DNA of 64,000 bases from Deltaproteobacteria bacterium (GCA_020632995.1 JACKEN010000006.1:248001-312000), one strand, 5' to 3'. Shown: positions 1-9,153, counted from the stretch's first letter. The notes: generated by a model from the letters alone, not told the origin. Translations and numbers: made by a program.

Positions 1-360
1 GCTCCAGTTGTAGACGAAGCCGAGGCGCTCCCCCAGGCCCTGTTCGCCCGGGAACACGCCGGTGGTGTCGCTCACGATCAGCGCGAACTCCCGGCCCATC
101 TCGCGCTTGAGGTGCCAGAAGCCCCCGAGGTCCTCCATCACCTCCTGCACCGCGAGCAGGTCGAAGCGCCGGCACACCTTGGCCAGGAAGTCCCAGCACG
201 CCTCGCTGCGCGCGCTCTGCTTGCCGAGCTTGCGGATGTTGAACGAGGCGAGCACCGCGGACCCGTACACCCGCGGGGGCAGCCCGTACTGCTCCGCGTG
301 GGCGTCGAAGTGCGCGTGGATCTTCTTCCAGTCGTCGGCGGTGAACTCTTTGGCGCCCAT
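1..360 (-). CDS. Endonuclease/exonuclease/phosphatase (DNase I-fold) protein, 3' part off window
   Basis: Reading the minus strand from an ATG at 360 gives 120 open codons that run off the left edge. The segment SFNIRKLG at about residue 47, then FDLLAVQEVMEDL and LIVSDTTG, matches the first core strand and the catalytic Glu (QE) region of the DNase I-like phosphodiesterase fold. The rest, including the catalytic His, lies outside the window, so the substrate (nucleic acid or phospholipid) cannot be assigned. The N-terminus has no signal peptide, which suggests a cytoplasmic protein. It is divergent from the gene at 484. Confidence 0.75.
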   Translation of the reverse strand, partial: MGAKEFTADDWKKIHAHFDAHAEQYGLPPRVYGSAVLASFNIRKLGKQSARSEACWDFLAKVCRRFDLLAVQEVMEDLGGFWHLKREMGREFALIVSDTTGVFPGEQGLGERLGFVYNWS

Positions 361-401
361 GACCGCATGCTCGCACGCGCGGGCCCGGGTATCCACCAGA
401 G

Positions 402-415
402 GCAAGATCGATTGC
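402..415. repeat. Exact GCAA-N6-TTGC site 1 (intergenic)
   Basis: Spacer GATCGA. This is the only exact copy outside a gene. It lies between the divergent genes starting at 360 and 484. Confidence 0.85.
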
Positions 416-483
416 GTCCAAAGGAACCTCGCGACGACGCGGCGGCGGCTTGTCGCACCTGCCGCTGTGCCTAGGATCCGCGA

Positions 484-1602
484 ATGCGCAGGTGGAGGAC
501 GCTCGTGGTCGTCGTCGTGGTGATGTCGGTGGCCGGCCTCGGTGCGCTCGTGCTCTACGACCAGGCTGAGCAACGGGCCCGCGTCGGCGAGGACCTCGAA
601 GACAAGGCCCGACGGCTGAGGGCGCTCATGCTGCGAGACACCGCGGGCCACGAGGCGGCGCTGATCGCCGACCTCGAGCTCATCGCCAAGGAGCCCATCT
701 TCGCGCCGCCCGAGCGCCGGAGCAACGATGCCGGACCCCTCCTCGCCGCCCGCCTCGCGATACGCCCCGGATCTCCGCCCGAGGTCGTGCAGGCCTACCT
801 GCAGCGCTGGGGGCGGACGTCCACCGCAACCGTGGACGGCGCCACCCTGGTCGAGGCGCTCGGCCCCTTCGACCATTGGGACGCGGAGCGCTCGAGCGCC
901 ATCGCCTTGCCCGAACAGCCCGACCCGACGACGGCGGTGCTCAACGAGCCGATCTTGGACCCCCAGTCCCTGGGCGACCTGCTCCTCGACCACGTCGCGG
1001 CCAGCGACGAGGCGCACCGCGCCCAGGCATGCCGGGAGGCCACGCATGGGCTCGAGCTCATGCTCCACTCCGGCGACTCTCTCCACGCGCTGGTGGCGGT
1101 CAGGAAGCTCGGCGAGCTGCCCTGCCCGGGCCTCCCGGCCGAGGATCTGCTCCGGCGGGCCTGGCGCGCCTACTGGGCGCTCCCGGTCGCCTTTCTCCCC
1201 CAGACGCCGGCCAGACGGCGCGCCGCGCTCATCGCGGCGGCAGGCCCCGAGCGGAGCTGTGACGCGCTCCGATCCACCGCCTCTGTGCTGGTCGCGGAGT
1301 GGTCGCTCTTCCGTCGGGCGGAGCCGAAGTTCGCGGCCGAGCTCGAGGGGCACATGCGGCGCTGTGAGGCGCGGGGGCTGCTCGCGGCGGTCGAGGTATG
1401 GCGCGACACGCCCTTCTTCGTCGACCTCTATCGGCTCCGCGCGCTCAAGCAGGGCTTCGTGGATCGGGGCAGGCTGTCCGCTGAGGAGGCCGATCGCATC
1501 TCGCTGTTGACGGAGTCGGGGCGGCGCCTGCTGCTGGCCTTCTTCGTCGCCGAGATTCCGGTCAACCACTTCCGGTACTACGCCGCCGACCTGGAGCGGT
1601 GA
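484..1602 (+). CDS. Membrane-anchored hypothetical protein
   Basis: This 372-residue protein starts with ATG at 484. A single hydrophobic helix rich in Val (residues about 7-26) follows two N-terminal Arg residues, which looks like a signal anchor with the bulk outside the cytoplasm. The rest is soluble and mostly helical, with scattered Cys (four or more) and no domain I recognise. It stands 22 bp before the next membrane protein on the same strand, so the two may be co-transcribed. No function is assigned. Confidence 0.7.
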   Translation: MRRWRTLVVVVVVMSVAGLGALVLYDQAEQRARVGEDLEDKARRLRALMLRDTAGHEAALIADLELIAKEPIFAPPERRSNDAGPLLAARLAIRPGSPPEVVQAYLQRWGRTSTATVDGATLVEALGPFDHWDAERSSAIALPEQPDPTTAVLNEPILDPQSLGDLLLDHVAASDEAHRAQACREATHGLELMLHSGDSLHALVAVRKLGELPCPGLPAEDLLRRAWRAYWALPVAFLPQTPARRRAALIAAAGPERSCDALRSTASVLVAEWSLFRRAEPKFAAELEGHMRRCEARGLLAAVEVWRDTPFFVDLYRLRALKQGFVDRGRLSAEEADRISLLTESGRRLLLAFFVAEIPVNHFRYYAADLER

Positions 1603-1624
1603 CCGGCGCGCAGCCCCGTTCAGG

Positions 1625-3091
1625 TTGTCGCATGGCGACGTTGACCTCGACTGTTCGGGGCGCTACCTCCGCCGCGTGCGCGCTGCGCTCACCATCGGCA
1701 TCCTCGTAGCGGTGATGCTCTTCGTCGCGCTCGTCCGCGATGTGGACCGCGACATCTTCCTCGAGCCGCTGGTGAACGCACGGACCGCCAGCACTCCTGC
1801 GGTCAAGCTCACCTGGGACGTCGATGAGTTCCGCGCGCACACGGAGGGCCGCCAGGGGCCCTACCGGAGCGGTGACCACCTGGCCTACCTGACGGCCGCC
1901 AGGCAACTCTTGGAGAAGCGCTCGGTGAGCACCGACTTCACGGCGCTCTGGCTGCCCGGAGTATCGGTCGTCGCCGCGGGCGTCATCGCGGTCACTGGCG
2001 GAGCCGACTATGGGCTCAGCATGGTGGTGGCCACGGCCCTGCTGATGGGGCTCGCCATGGGTCTGGTGGTGCTGGCGACCGGCGTCCGGGGTCGGAACGC
2101 GATCATCCTCGGGGCCGGCCTGGTCTCCCTTTGGCTATGGCCCGCAGGGGGCGACTTCCTGTTCGGGATGGGGAGCCTCCTGTCCGAGGGCGTGAGCCAC
2201 TCGCTCCTCCTCATGTCGGTAGCTGGGGTGATTGGCGTGCTTCGGACAGGGCGCCTTGGCTGGGCGGTGCTATCGGGCGGTGCCCTCGGCGCGACGGCCC
2301 TCGTGAGGGTCTTCTTTGCCTGGGTCTACCCGGCGACCTTCGTCGCGGTGCCGGCGGTTGCGTTGCTGGGTATCGCCGTCGTGTCGGTGCGGGCACGGAC
2401 ACTGCCGGATCCGCGTCGCGGCGCCCTTCGGGTTGCGCTCCTGCTGCTGGCGGCCGGTATCACGGCGCACCTCGTGGTCCAGCCCTGGCGCAACTACAAG
2501 AAGCATGTGCTCAAACAACCTGGCCTGGTCGCCATGGATACGAAGTACGTCTGGAAGTGGGCGTTCGCCTCCGATGACCAGCTCCCCTGGTATCTGAAGA
2601 GCGGCAATGCAGCTTGCCACGCGGATCCCGTCCTGTGCCGTGAAGTGCAGGAGCGCTGGCAGACCATCAGTGGGGACGAGGTACAGGCGCTCGCTCTGAG
2701 GACGTTCCTGCACCACCCGTTCGCCTGGATGGCCTACAAGGTACGGCTCCTCAACTGGTTCTGGATGGGGCGTAGCTGGTCGTCATTGTTCGGTGACGCG
2801 AAGGTGCTGCTCCTGGAGGGGCTGGTCCAAGCGCTCCTGGGGCTGCTCGGCCTCTGCGCGGTGGTCTACGCCTGCCTGTGGCGCGGGGTCCGAGAAGCCC
2901 GCTGGGCGCTGGCGCTCCTGGTCGCGTTGGGCGGCATCTACGTAGGCGTGTTCAGCCTGTTTCAGTACGAGTGGCGGTATGGGCTTGGGTTGCGGATGCT
3001 CTGCTACTACCTGCCATTCCTGGTATGGGCGCTCCGGGGTCACAGGCGATCGGAGGCAGACGCTCGAATCGCCGGGACGACCACTGCCTAG
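1625..3091 (+). CDS. Polytopic membrane protein, possible GT-C type glycosyltransferase
   Basis: The reading frame opens with TTG at 1625. An in-frame GTG at 1676 would place the first membrane helix right at the N-terminus and is an equally good start. I count about ten hydrophobic helices. PWRNYKKH near residue 285, a later HHP..W..YKVRLLNWFW stretch and a C-terminal EWRYGLGLRMLCYYLPF resemble the loops and last helices of lipid-linked-sugar GT-C transferases. The usual catalytic acidic pair in the first loop is not certain (WDVDE near residue 62 is a candidate). Codon use is less GC-biased than in most neighbours. The 3' end overlaps the convergent gene by 4 bp. Confidence 0.6.
   Translation: MSHGDVDLDCSGRYLRRVRAALTIGILVAVMLFVALVRDVDRDIFLEPLVNARTASTPAVKLTWDVDEFRAHTEGRQGPYRSGDHLAYLTAARQLLEKRSVSTDFTALWLPGVSVVAAGVIAVTGGADYGLSMVVATALLMGLAMGLVVLATGVRGRNAIILGAGLVSLWLWPAGGDFLFGMGSLLSEGVSHSLLLMSVAGVIGVLRTGRLGWAVLSGGALGATALVRVFFAWVYPATFVAVPAVALLGIAVVSVRARTLPDPRRGALRVALLLLAAGITAHLVVQPWRNYKKHVLKQPGLVAMDTKYVWKWAFASDDQLPWYLKSGNAACHADPVLCREVQERWQTISGDEVQALALRTFLHHPFAWMAYKVRLLNWFWMGRSWSSLFGDAKVLLLEGLVQALLGLLGLCAVVYACLWRGVREARWALALLVALGGIYVGVFSLFQYEWRYGLGLRMLCYYLPFLVWALRGHRRSEADARIAGTTTA
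2604..2617. repeat. Exact GCAA-N6-TTGC site 2
   Basis: Spacer TGCAGC, inside the membrane protein gene, where it encodes G-N-A-A-C (a rare phase for this motif). Confidence 0.85.
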
Positions 3092-5232
3092 CATCCGCCG
3101 GGGGCGCAACCCAGCCTGCGTAGGTTGCGCTGCTCGGCAGCAAACTCGTGTCCCACGCCGTCATGCCGGCTGGAGTTCATCGTTCCGTTGAAGCTCGATG
3201 TGACCCCCGAGAAGATTCGGGAGAGGTTTCCGCGATAGACTCGCACGTTGCCGTCGGAGTGAGCCGTGACGAGATCAGCGGTCCCGTTGCCATCCACGTC
3301 CATGGCCGCGATGACTTCGTGGCCGGCAGGGGAGAACAACGATGAAGCCATGGTGCCGGCAAAGGACGCGCTTGAATAGGAGAACACGCCTGATGCGTTG
3401 CCGGGGTATACATAGATAGTCCCGTTGTAGAGCGAGACCAGGTCAGCGAATCCGTCGGCATCCACGTCCGATACCCCGATCGGTTCGTGGCCGCTGCCAT
3501 CGTAGATGCCGAGGTTGTAGGTTCCGTTGAAGCTGATTCCCGCCGACGAGGAGCCGAGGAATTGCCCCAGCACCGTCCCGGGATAGACGTAGACGTTCCC
3601 ATATGCAGTTGTGATGAGGTCGGCGCGCCGATCCCCGGTTACGTCGGCCACCCCGATCACGTAGTGGCCCTGGCCACCGAGGTACGCCGTGGGCATCGTC
3701 CCGTTGAAGCTGTAGACGGCGGACGCGCTGAAGCCGCCGCCGCCGCTGGCAAGGTATACGGCGATGGATCGATTGCCGTCCAAGAACACGGCGTCAGCGA
3801 GTCGATCGCCGTTGACATCCGCGAGACCCACGAACTCGGCGCTCGACGTCCCCGGAACGACGACGTCGAAGACGGGGCTGCTCGCGACCGGGTTGCCGCT
3901 GAAGTCGCCAGAGTTCCGGCCAAAGTAGGTATAGATGTGTCCATCGCTGTGAAGCGTAACCAGGTCAGCGAGGAGATCCCCATTGACGTCTGCGACTCCG
4001 AGGGGCACGTGGCCGACGCCATCTCGGAGCCCGGCGTTCATGGTGCCGCCGAAGCTGGTGGTCGCGGGTTGGAAGACCCCACTGGCTTGACCACGATAGG
4101 TGTACACGCTCTGCGTGTCGGCCCGTAGGGTAACGAGGTCGGAGAAGCCGTCTCCATCTACGTCATGGACTGGGTGAAGCGCCTTGTGGACCTCGACCGC
4201 GAACTCGCCGTGGGCGAGGCTGTCGCTTGGGGAGAGTCCAATGAAGAGCGCTTGCCCGGCTATGATCGAGTTGACTTGGGTGATCTCATTGAAGCCATGG
4301 AACTCGGAGCAGATGTGAATGGAGTTCGGAAATGGTTTGTATACCTTCACCGCTCCCCCGCAAGAGCCGTCGCAGTCGTACTTGATGGCGTCCGAATCGA
4401 ACCTGCTCTTTATGCTCGAGAAGATCTGGCGAACGCCGTTGGCGCGCTGAGAATCCCAGGGTCCAAACCAGACGCTGTAGTAGGCGTTGGTGGGGCTGAT
4501 CTGGGAGCGCCCGCCGCCTTCACCGAGCACCAGGTCGACAATCCATCGCGCCTTCCTATGCGCCTCCAGGACATCGTCGATGCGCCCCTGGCTGCAGCCA
4601 TTGAAGGTGGAGACAGCAAGTGGATTGAAGGGGACGGGGGAGGCCTCCTGGGTGAGCAGGTCCGCGAGGTCCTCGCCCGTCGGAAGTTCGAAGGTCACGG
4701 GTTCAGACTCGACCTCGATCCGGCCTCCAGGCCACGGGGCGGCTAGCGAATTCGTTCGAAGTGACAGTGTGTACAGGCCAGGCTCGTTGAGCGCGTAGTG
4801 CTTCGAGAGTACGTAGCGGCGGCGAAGTGCCTCTCCTGGATAGAGCGTGACGGAGTCGCTCTCCACAACCGGCCCATAGGTGACTGAGAACCCGTGGAAG
4901 TCGAGTGGTCGACCATCGTGAACGAGGTCGAAGATCTGCGGCTCATGCCGATCTCCTGGGAGTTGTCGGTCGAGGAACGTGACGGCCTCGTTGCTGATGT
5001 TCCACAGGCTCAGCGATACGATTGTCGGCTGTGCTTCGTTTCCGACCTCCACCTCCAGGTCGAAGCGGAGTGGGGCAGGGGCGCTGGCCTCTGACGAGAG
5101 CAACTCGTCGATCGAAGGTGCGCCGCATGCCGAGGCCAGAAGGACGGTAGCGGGTAGGGCGCATGGGTAGAGATTCGTCGGAGAAGATCCTTCACGGCGA
5201 TGAAGATTGCCGTGCCTCACGACTACTCGCAA
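3088..5232 (-). CDS. Lipoprotein with active-site-deleted M35-like peptidase domain and FG-GAP repeats
   Basis: The frame opens with TTG at 5232; GTG at 5220 is an alternative start. LLASAC gives a lipobox. After an Ig-like region, residues about 210-345 look like an Asp-zincin/M35 domain: FNGCSQG, a YYSVWFGPWD segment, a YDCDGSC segment and IHICSEF are in the usual order. The part that should hold HExxH and GTxD is absent: the chain jumps from NSII (about 324) to AGQALFIGLSPSDS. Six FG-GAP units follow, each with a Ca-binding-like DVxGDxxxD. The last unit stops mid-repeat and ends in an unrelated tail, NLRRLGCAPGGC. It is probably exported and catalytically dead. Third codon positions are less GC-rich than elsewhere. 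Confidence 0.75.
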   Translation of the reverse strand: MRVVVRHGNLHRREGSSPTNLYPCALPATVLLASACGAPSIDELLSSEASAPAPLRFDLEVEVGNEAQPTIVSLSLWNISNEAVTFLDRQLPGDRHEPQIFDLVHDGRPLDFHGFSVTYGPVVESDSVTLYPGEALRRRYVLSKHYALNEPGLYTLSLRTNSLAAPWPGGRIEVESEPVTFELPTGEDLADLLTQEASPVPFNPLAVSTFNGCSQGRIDDVLEAHRKARWIVDLVLGEGGGRSQISPTNAYYSVWFGPWDSQRANGVRQIFSSIKSRFDSDAIKYDCDGSCGGAVKVYKPFPNSIHICSEFHGFNEITQVNSIIAGQALFIGLSPSDSLAHGEFAVEVHKALHPVHDVDGDGFSDLVTLRADTQSVYTYRGQASGVFQPATTSFGGTMNAGLRDGVGHVPLGVADVNGDLLADLVTLHSDGHIYTYFGRNSGDFSGNPVASSPVFDVVVPGTSSAEFVGLADVNGDRLADAVFLDGNRSIAVYLASGGGGFSASAVYSFNGTMPTAYLGGQGHYVIGVADVTGDRRADLITTAYGNVYVYPGTVLGQFLGSSSAGISFNGTYNLGIYDGSGHEPIGVSDVDADGFADLVSLYNGTIYVYPGNASGVFSYSSASFAGTMASSLFSPAGHEVIAAMDVDGNGTADLVTAHSDGNVRVYRGNLSRIFSGVTSSFNGTMNSSRHDGVGHEFAAEQRNLRRLGCAPGGC

Positions 5233-5317
5233 GGAACAGCCCGATTATCCACGGGACACCCGTTTGGGTGAATGGCTTCTAGTGTGGGGACTGCTTCGTT
5301 CGTAGTAGGTGCCGCGG

Positions 5318-6463
5318 CTACCCCCGCGCCCGCGCCACCACCACCGGCAAGATCTCTTGCACTCGGAGCACGTCCGCCTCCGTGCTCCCCCAGCCGAGCG
5401 AGAACCGCACCGCGGACAATGCCGCGTCCGGCGCCACCCCCATCGCCAGGAGCACGTGGCTCGGCTCGAGGCTCCCGCTCGAGCACGCGCTCCCGCTCGA
5501 GCAGGCGACCCCCTCGAGATCCAGCCCCTGGAGCACCGCCTCGCCGTCGACCCCCTCGAACACCGCGCAGGTGGTGTTGGCCACCCGCGCGCCCCCCAGC
5601 ACGCGCGCGCCCGGGATCTGGGCCAGCACCACGTCGAGCCGGTCCCGCAGCGCGGCCAGCCGCGGCATCTCCGCCGCTCGCTCGGCCTCGGCCAGCACCA
5701 GCCCCTCCACCAGGCTCACCGCGAGGGCCACCGGCTCGGTGCCAGCGCGGCGACCGCGCTCCTGCGGGCCCCCCACCAGCCGCCCAGCGAGCGGCAGGTC
5801 CTTCTTGGTCAAGAGCGCCCCTGCGCCCTTCAGGCCCCCGACCTTGTGGCCGGACAGCGTGATCAGATCCGGCGTGGCGTCCACCGGGAGCCGCCCCGCC
5901 GCCTGCACCGCGTCCACGTGGACCCGGGCCCCGGCCGCGTGGGCCAGCCGCACCACCTCGGCCACCGGCGAGATCACCCCGGTCTCGTTGTTCACCGCCA
6001 TGACGCTCACCAAGGTGGTGGGCTCGGCCAGGGCGCGCGCGAGGGCGTCGAGATCGAGGGCGCCGGCGCCGTCCACCGACACCTCCACCACCTCCACCCC
6101 ACGCTGGGCCAGCACCCGGGCCGCCGCGCGCACCGCGGGGTGCTCCACCGCGGACGTCACCAGCCGCGGCCGCTTCACCGTGGGGTGGGTCAGCACCCCG
6201 AACAGGGCCAGGTTGTCGGCCTCGGTGCCCCCGCTCGTGAAGATCACCTCGCTCGGGTGCCGCTCATACAAACTGGCGAGCCGGGTGCGCGCGCCCTCCA
6301 GCGCCCTTCGCGCCGCCTGCCCGGCCCAGTGCACGCTGGACGCGTTCCCCGCCCCCGCCTCGAGGTCGCCGAACAGGAGCGGCTCCACCGCCCGCCGGAC
6401 CTCGGGCCGGACCGGCGCGGTGGCGTTGTAGTCCAGATAGCGCCTGGGCCGCCCGGCGCTCAT
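5318..6463 (-). CDS. Cysteine desulfurase (NifS/IscS family)
   Basis: This 381-residue fold-type I PLP enzyme should remove sulfur from cysteine as a persulfide for Fe-S clusters or thio-modification. SGHKVGG places the Schiff-base Lys at 207. The mobile loop CSSGSACSSGS carries the persulfide Cys at about 327, with a second Cys at 321. The TSGGTEADN cofactor motif is at 76-84, and HVDAVQAAG holds the usual PLP-ring Asp. The length fits the family. The ATG overlaps the upstream stop as ATGA, so it is translationally coupled to the DHH phosphoesterase. No scaffold (IscU) or tRNA thiolase gene is next to it, so its acceptor is unknown. Confidence 0.93.
   Translation of the reverse strand: MSAGRPRRYLDYNATAPVRPEVRRAVEPLLFGDLEAGAGNASSVHWAGQAARRALEGARTRLASLYERHPSEVIFTSGGTEADNLALFGVLTHPTVKRPRLVTSAVEHPAVRAAARVLAQRGVEVVEVSVDGAGALDLDALARALAEPTTLVSVMAVNNETGVISPVAEVVRLAHAAGARVHVDAVQAAGRLPVDATPDLITLSGHKVGGLKGAGALLTKKDLPLAGRLVGGPQERGRRAGTEPVALAVSLVEGLVLAEAERAAEMPRLAALRDRLDVVLAQIPGARVLGGARVANTTCAVFEGVDGEAVLQGLDLEGVACSSGSACSSGSLEPSHVLLAMGVAPDAALSAVRFSLGWGSTEADVLRVQEILPVVVARARG
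5347..5360. repeat. Exact GCAA-N6-TTGC site 3
   Basis: Spacer GATCTC on the plus strand. It encodes Q-E-I-L near the C-terminus of the cysteine desulfurase. Confidence 0.85.
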
Positions 6464-7704
6464 TGCTCGGGGCGCGCCTCGGCGGGGGCGGGCTCCTTGG
6501 GGCGCCCGTTCTTCTTGGCCGGGCGCTGGGAGTCCACCTTCCCGTTCTTCTCGGGCTTGGGCTTCTTCTCCTCCACCGGCTCCTTGGGGGGCGGTGGGGT
6601 CATGGAGTGGTCACTGTCGGACGGGTTCACCATCCGGGAGTAGTGCTTGTAGTCCTGGCCGAACGCGGCCACGACCTTCTGCACGATCTTGCGCCGGATG
6701 TCGGCGCGGCTGCGCTGAGAGCGCCCCGCCATCGGGATGCGCGCCCCGGCCATCGGGCCGTGGCCGCCCGCGGTGCCGTCGGTGAACTTGGTGACGAGCG
6801 AGTGCAGGATGCGCCCCGCGTTCTTGGCCCGGGAGCGGGTGCGAAGGGATAGGAAGAGCGCCTCCTCGAACCAGCCCGCCACCAACGCGTGGTTCACGCC
6901 CTCCACCTGGAGCATCCGATCCGCCACCTCCGCGCACAGGTCGGGGGTGTAGACCTCGCCGAGGTCGGACACGATCATGGTGCCGTAGATGCGCCCCCGG
7001 GTGATGGCCTTGCCCAACACCCGGAAGTAGTCGAGCGGCACCTGGGGGTGCTCGATCTCCGCCAGCAGCCGGTTGTCGGCGCGGGGGAAGAGATAGAGGT
7101 AGGCCGCCACGTCGGCGGGGGAGGCCTCTCGGGCGAGGTTGAGGGTGTCCGACTTCACCCCATAGAACAGCGCGGTGGCGATGTTGGTGGGGGGCTCGAG
7201 CCCCGACGCCATGATCAGCTCCACAACCTTGGTGGAGGTGGCCCCGTACTCGCCGCCGACGTCGTGGAACTCGGGGGTGGGCCCCTCGAGCTCCCGGGGG
7301 AAGTGGTGGTCGAAGACGATGTCCGGGGTCCGATCCATCGGCACGCAGTGGTTGCCGACCTCGGGCTGGGTGTCGAGGAGGGCCAACAAGTCGTACTTCT
7401 TGAAGTCCCCGGTGTTCGTGCGGCGCATCTTGATGCCCAGCACCTTGATCATCGCCTTGTTCTCGGCCCGGCCGATGATGCCGCCGTACCCGATGGTGGT
7501 CTCGATGCCGAACAGCTCGCCCATGAGCCAGCCGAGGCCCAGGGCGGAGGCGATGGTGTCGGGGTCGGGATAGTCGTGGGTCTGGGCCAACAGGGTGGTC
7601 TTGCCCTGGGCCAGCTTCCGGAGCTCTTCGAGCTTGGGCTGGCCCCGCTCGACGCACGCCTCTTCGGTCGGCGCGTCCACGACGGGGGGAGTCTTCTGCC
7701 CCAC
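6460..7704 (-). CDS. DHH-family phosphoesterase (NrnA/RecJ-like)
   Basis: This 414-residue protein starts at GTG 7704. It carries a first metal motif in THDYPDPDTIASALG, LLALLDTQPE as the second Asp motif, FDHH as the DHH signature, and a DHHA1-type GGHGPMAGA near residue 333. The family uses two metals to hydrolyse short oligonucleotides, pAp or cyclic dinucleotide products in the cytoplasm; the exact substrate cannot be read from sequence. The last 60 residues are a Lys/Pro/Glu-rich low-complexity tail absent from typical NrnA, perhaps a nucleic acid or protein contact. It is the first gene of a two-gene unit with the cysteine desulfurase. Confidence 0.88.
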   Translation of the reverse strand: MGQKTPPVVDAPTEEACVERGQPKLEELRKLAQGKTTLLAQTHDYPDPDTIASALGLGWLMGELFGIETTIGYGGIIGRAENKAMIKVLGIKMRRTNTGDFKKYDLLALLDTQPEVGNHCVPMDRTPDIVFDHHFPRELEGPTPEFHDVGGEYGATSTKVVELIMASGLEPPTNIATALFYGVKSDTLNLAREASPADVAAYLYLFPRADNRLLAEIEHPQVPLDYFRVLGKAITRGRIYGTMIVSDLGEVYTPDLCAEVADRMLQVEGVNHALVAGWFEEALFLSLRTRSRAKNAGRILHSLVTKFTDGTAGGHGPMAGARIPMAGRSQRSRADIRRKIVQKVVAAFGQDYKHYSRMVNPSDSDHSMTPPPPKEPVEEKKPKPEKNGKVDSQRPAKKNGRPKEPAPAEARPEQ

Positions 7705-7785
7705 GGGGGTCGAGTCAAGGCGTCAGTGTGGGGCCCGAGGGTTCCACCACGGGCGATCGGGGCCGTTTGGGGCTATGCTCCGCCC

Positions 7786-9153
7786 GTGGCGCGGGCATCC
7801 GTGGTCCCAGGGCCGAGAGCCCGCTCGCTCCTCCGCGTGGCCGGGGTGGGGCTCGCGCTCCTCCTGCCCCGAGCGGCGGGGGCCGAGCTGATCCCCAAGA
7901 GCCGGAACTCCGTGGTCTTTGTGGAGTCCGTGCGCGAGGGCGAGGAGTGGGAGGCGTTCCGGGTGGTGGACGCCCAGCACCCCGCGCACTTCACGATCAC
8001 GCAGCCGGGTCGGGCGATCATCCGCCTGCGGACCCTGGGTCGTCCTGAGCCGGTGGACGCGGTGGCGGCGGTGCTCCTCGACGAGCAGGTGGTCCTCACC
8101 GCCCGGGTCCCCGCCGCGGTCGACGAGTCCGCCCAGCTCTCGGACGGGGGCGGGCGGCCCTCGGGGGTGCGCGTGTTCCTCCTGAAGGTGGACCAGGCTC
8201 CGGCCCGCCTCGTGGTGCGCTACTCCGAGGGCCCGCCGATCCTGGTGTCTGCGCGCTACGGGCCGCCCCTCGCCGAGGCCGAGGTCGAGGGCGCGGAGGT
8301 GCCGCTGGTGGCGCCCAAGCCCGCGGGCGAGCCGTCGATCCCGTCGGTCGGCAGCCTCCGGCGCGGCGGCGGTACCCTCGCCGCGGAGCCGGCGGAGCCC
8401 GCGCCCGAGCCCCCCGCGGCGGAGGAGCTGTCGCCCGCGCCGGCCGAGCCCCCGCCCGCGGCCGAGCCGCTCCCCGAGGGCGACGCGAGCGGGCCCGACG
8501 ACGAGCCGGCGCCCCCCGCGTTCTGGGAGGCGCCGAACGAGGACATCGAGCTCGACACCGGGGTCCAGCTGCGGCGCACCGCGCTCCTGTTGGAGGGCAG
8601 GGCGGGCATGCACGTGGACGGCCTCGCCCCGAGCCCCGGCGGGACGATCGGGGTGGGGCTGCGGGTGCCGGTGCTCGACGCGGAGCAGGCGCGCCTGTTG
8701 AGCGTCGGGCTGGGGCTGGATGGCGCCTACCTGAACGGCGAGGCCCGGGTCACCCAGGCCGGCGCGGTGGTCGGGGTGTCCCGCTTCACCCACGCCTTCG
8801 TGGCGCTGACCGCGGACGCGCGCCTGCGCCTGCTCGCGGTGGGGGACACGGCCGAGCTCTACGCCGGGCTCGGCGGTGGGGTCCTGTTGGGCCGGGCCAC
8901 CCTCTCGGGCTACCGGGGCGACGTCGACGCGGGGACCCGGGGCTTCCTGGGCGCGGCGTCGGCCGGCGTCACCATGGGCACGGCCGGGCACCGCCCCTTC
9001 CTCGAGGTGCGGGGCTGGGCGGGGGCGCTCGCCTCGCCCCTGGTGCGGGCCGGGGCGGGCGAGGCGCCCGGCGGCGGATCAGGATTCTTCGCCCTGGCCG
9101 CGGTGGTGGGGTATCGATTCGAGTTCTTGGGGCAAGCGAGTGCGGCCAGGTGA
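7786..9153 (+). CDS. Exported protein with Pro/Glu-rich linker and beta-barrel-like C-terminus
   Basis: I chose GTG 7786 because it begins a good signal peptide (cleavage after AAGA, about residue 33). The open frame extends 5' across the opposite gene only by chance. Residues about 34-170 form a compact region with no recognised domain. A linker of Pro, Ala and Glu follows (about 190-250). The last 200 residues alternate Gly and hydrophobic residues in strand-like blocks and end in a YRFEFLG strand, as in small outer-membrane barrels. The 3' end overlaps the kinase start by 14 bp, so it likely shares its transcript. The function is unknown. Confidence 0.65.
   Translation: MARASVVPGPRARSLLRVAGVGLALLLPRAAGAELIPKSRNSVVFVESVREGEEWEAFRVVDAQHPAHFTITQPGRAIIRLRTLGRPEPVDAVAAVLLDEQVVLTARVPAAVDESAQLSDGGGRPSGVRVFLLKVDQAPARLVVRYSEGPPILVSARYGPPLAEAEVEGAEVPLVAPKPAGEPSIPSVGSLRRGGGTLAAEPAEPAPEPPAAEELSPAPAEPPPAAEPLPEGDASGPDDEPAPPAFWEAPNEDIELDTGVQLRRTALLLEGRAGMHVDGLAPSPGGTIGVGLRVPVLDAEQARLLSVGLGLDGAYLNGEARVTQAGAVVGVSRFTHAFVALTADARLRLLAVGDTAELYAGLGGGVLLGRATLSGYRGDVDAGTRGFLGAASAGVTMGTAGHRPFLEVRGWAGALASPLVRAGAGEAPGGGSGFFALAAVVGYRFEFLGQASAAR

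Noticed and set aside
5318..6463. Cysteine desulfurase as part of a DNA phosphorothioation (dnd) or defence locus
   Set aside because: No dndB-E, ssp or other defence genes lie nearby; the partner gene is a DHH phosphoesterase.
6889..7785. 5' extension of the barrel-protein frame
   Set aside because: It crosses the DHH phosphoesterase gene on the opposite strand and lacks a plausible start; the signal peptide begins at 7786.
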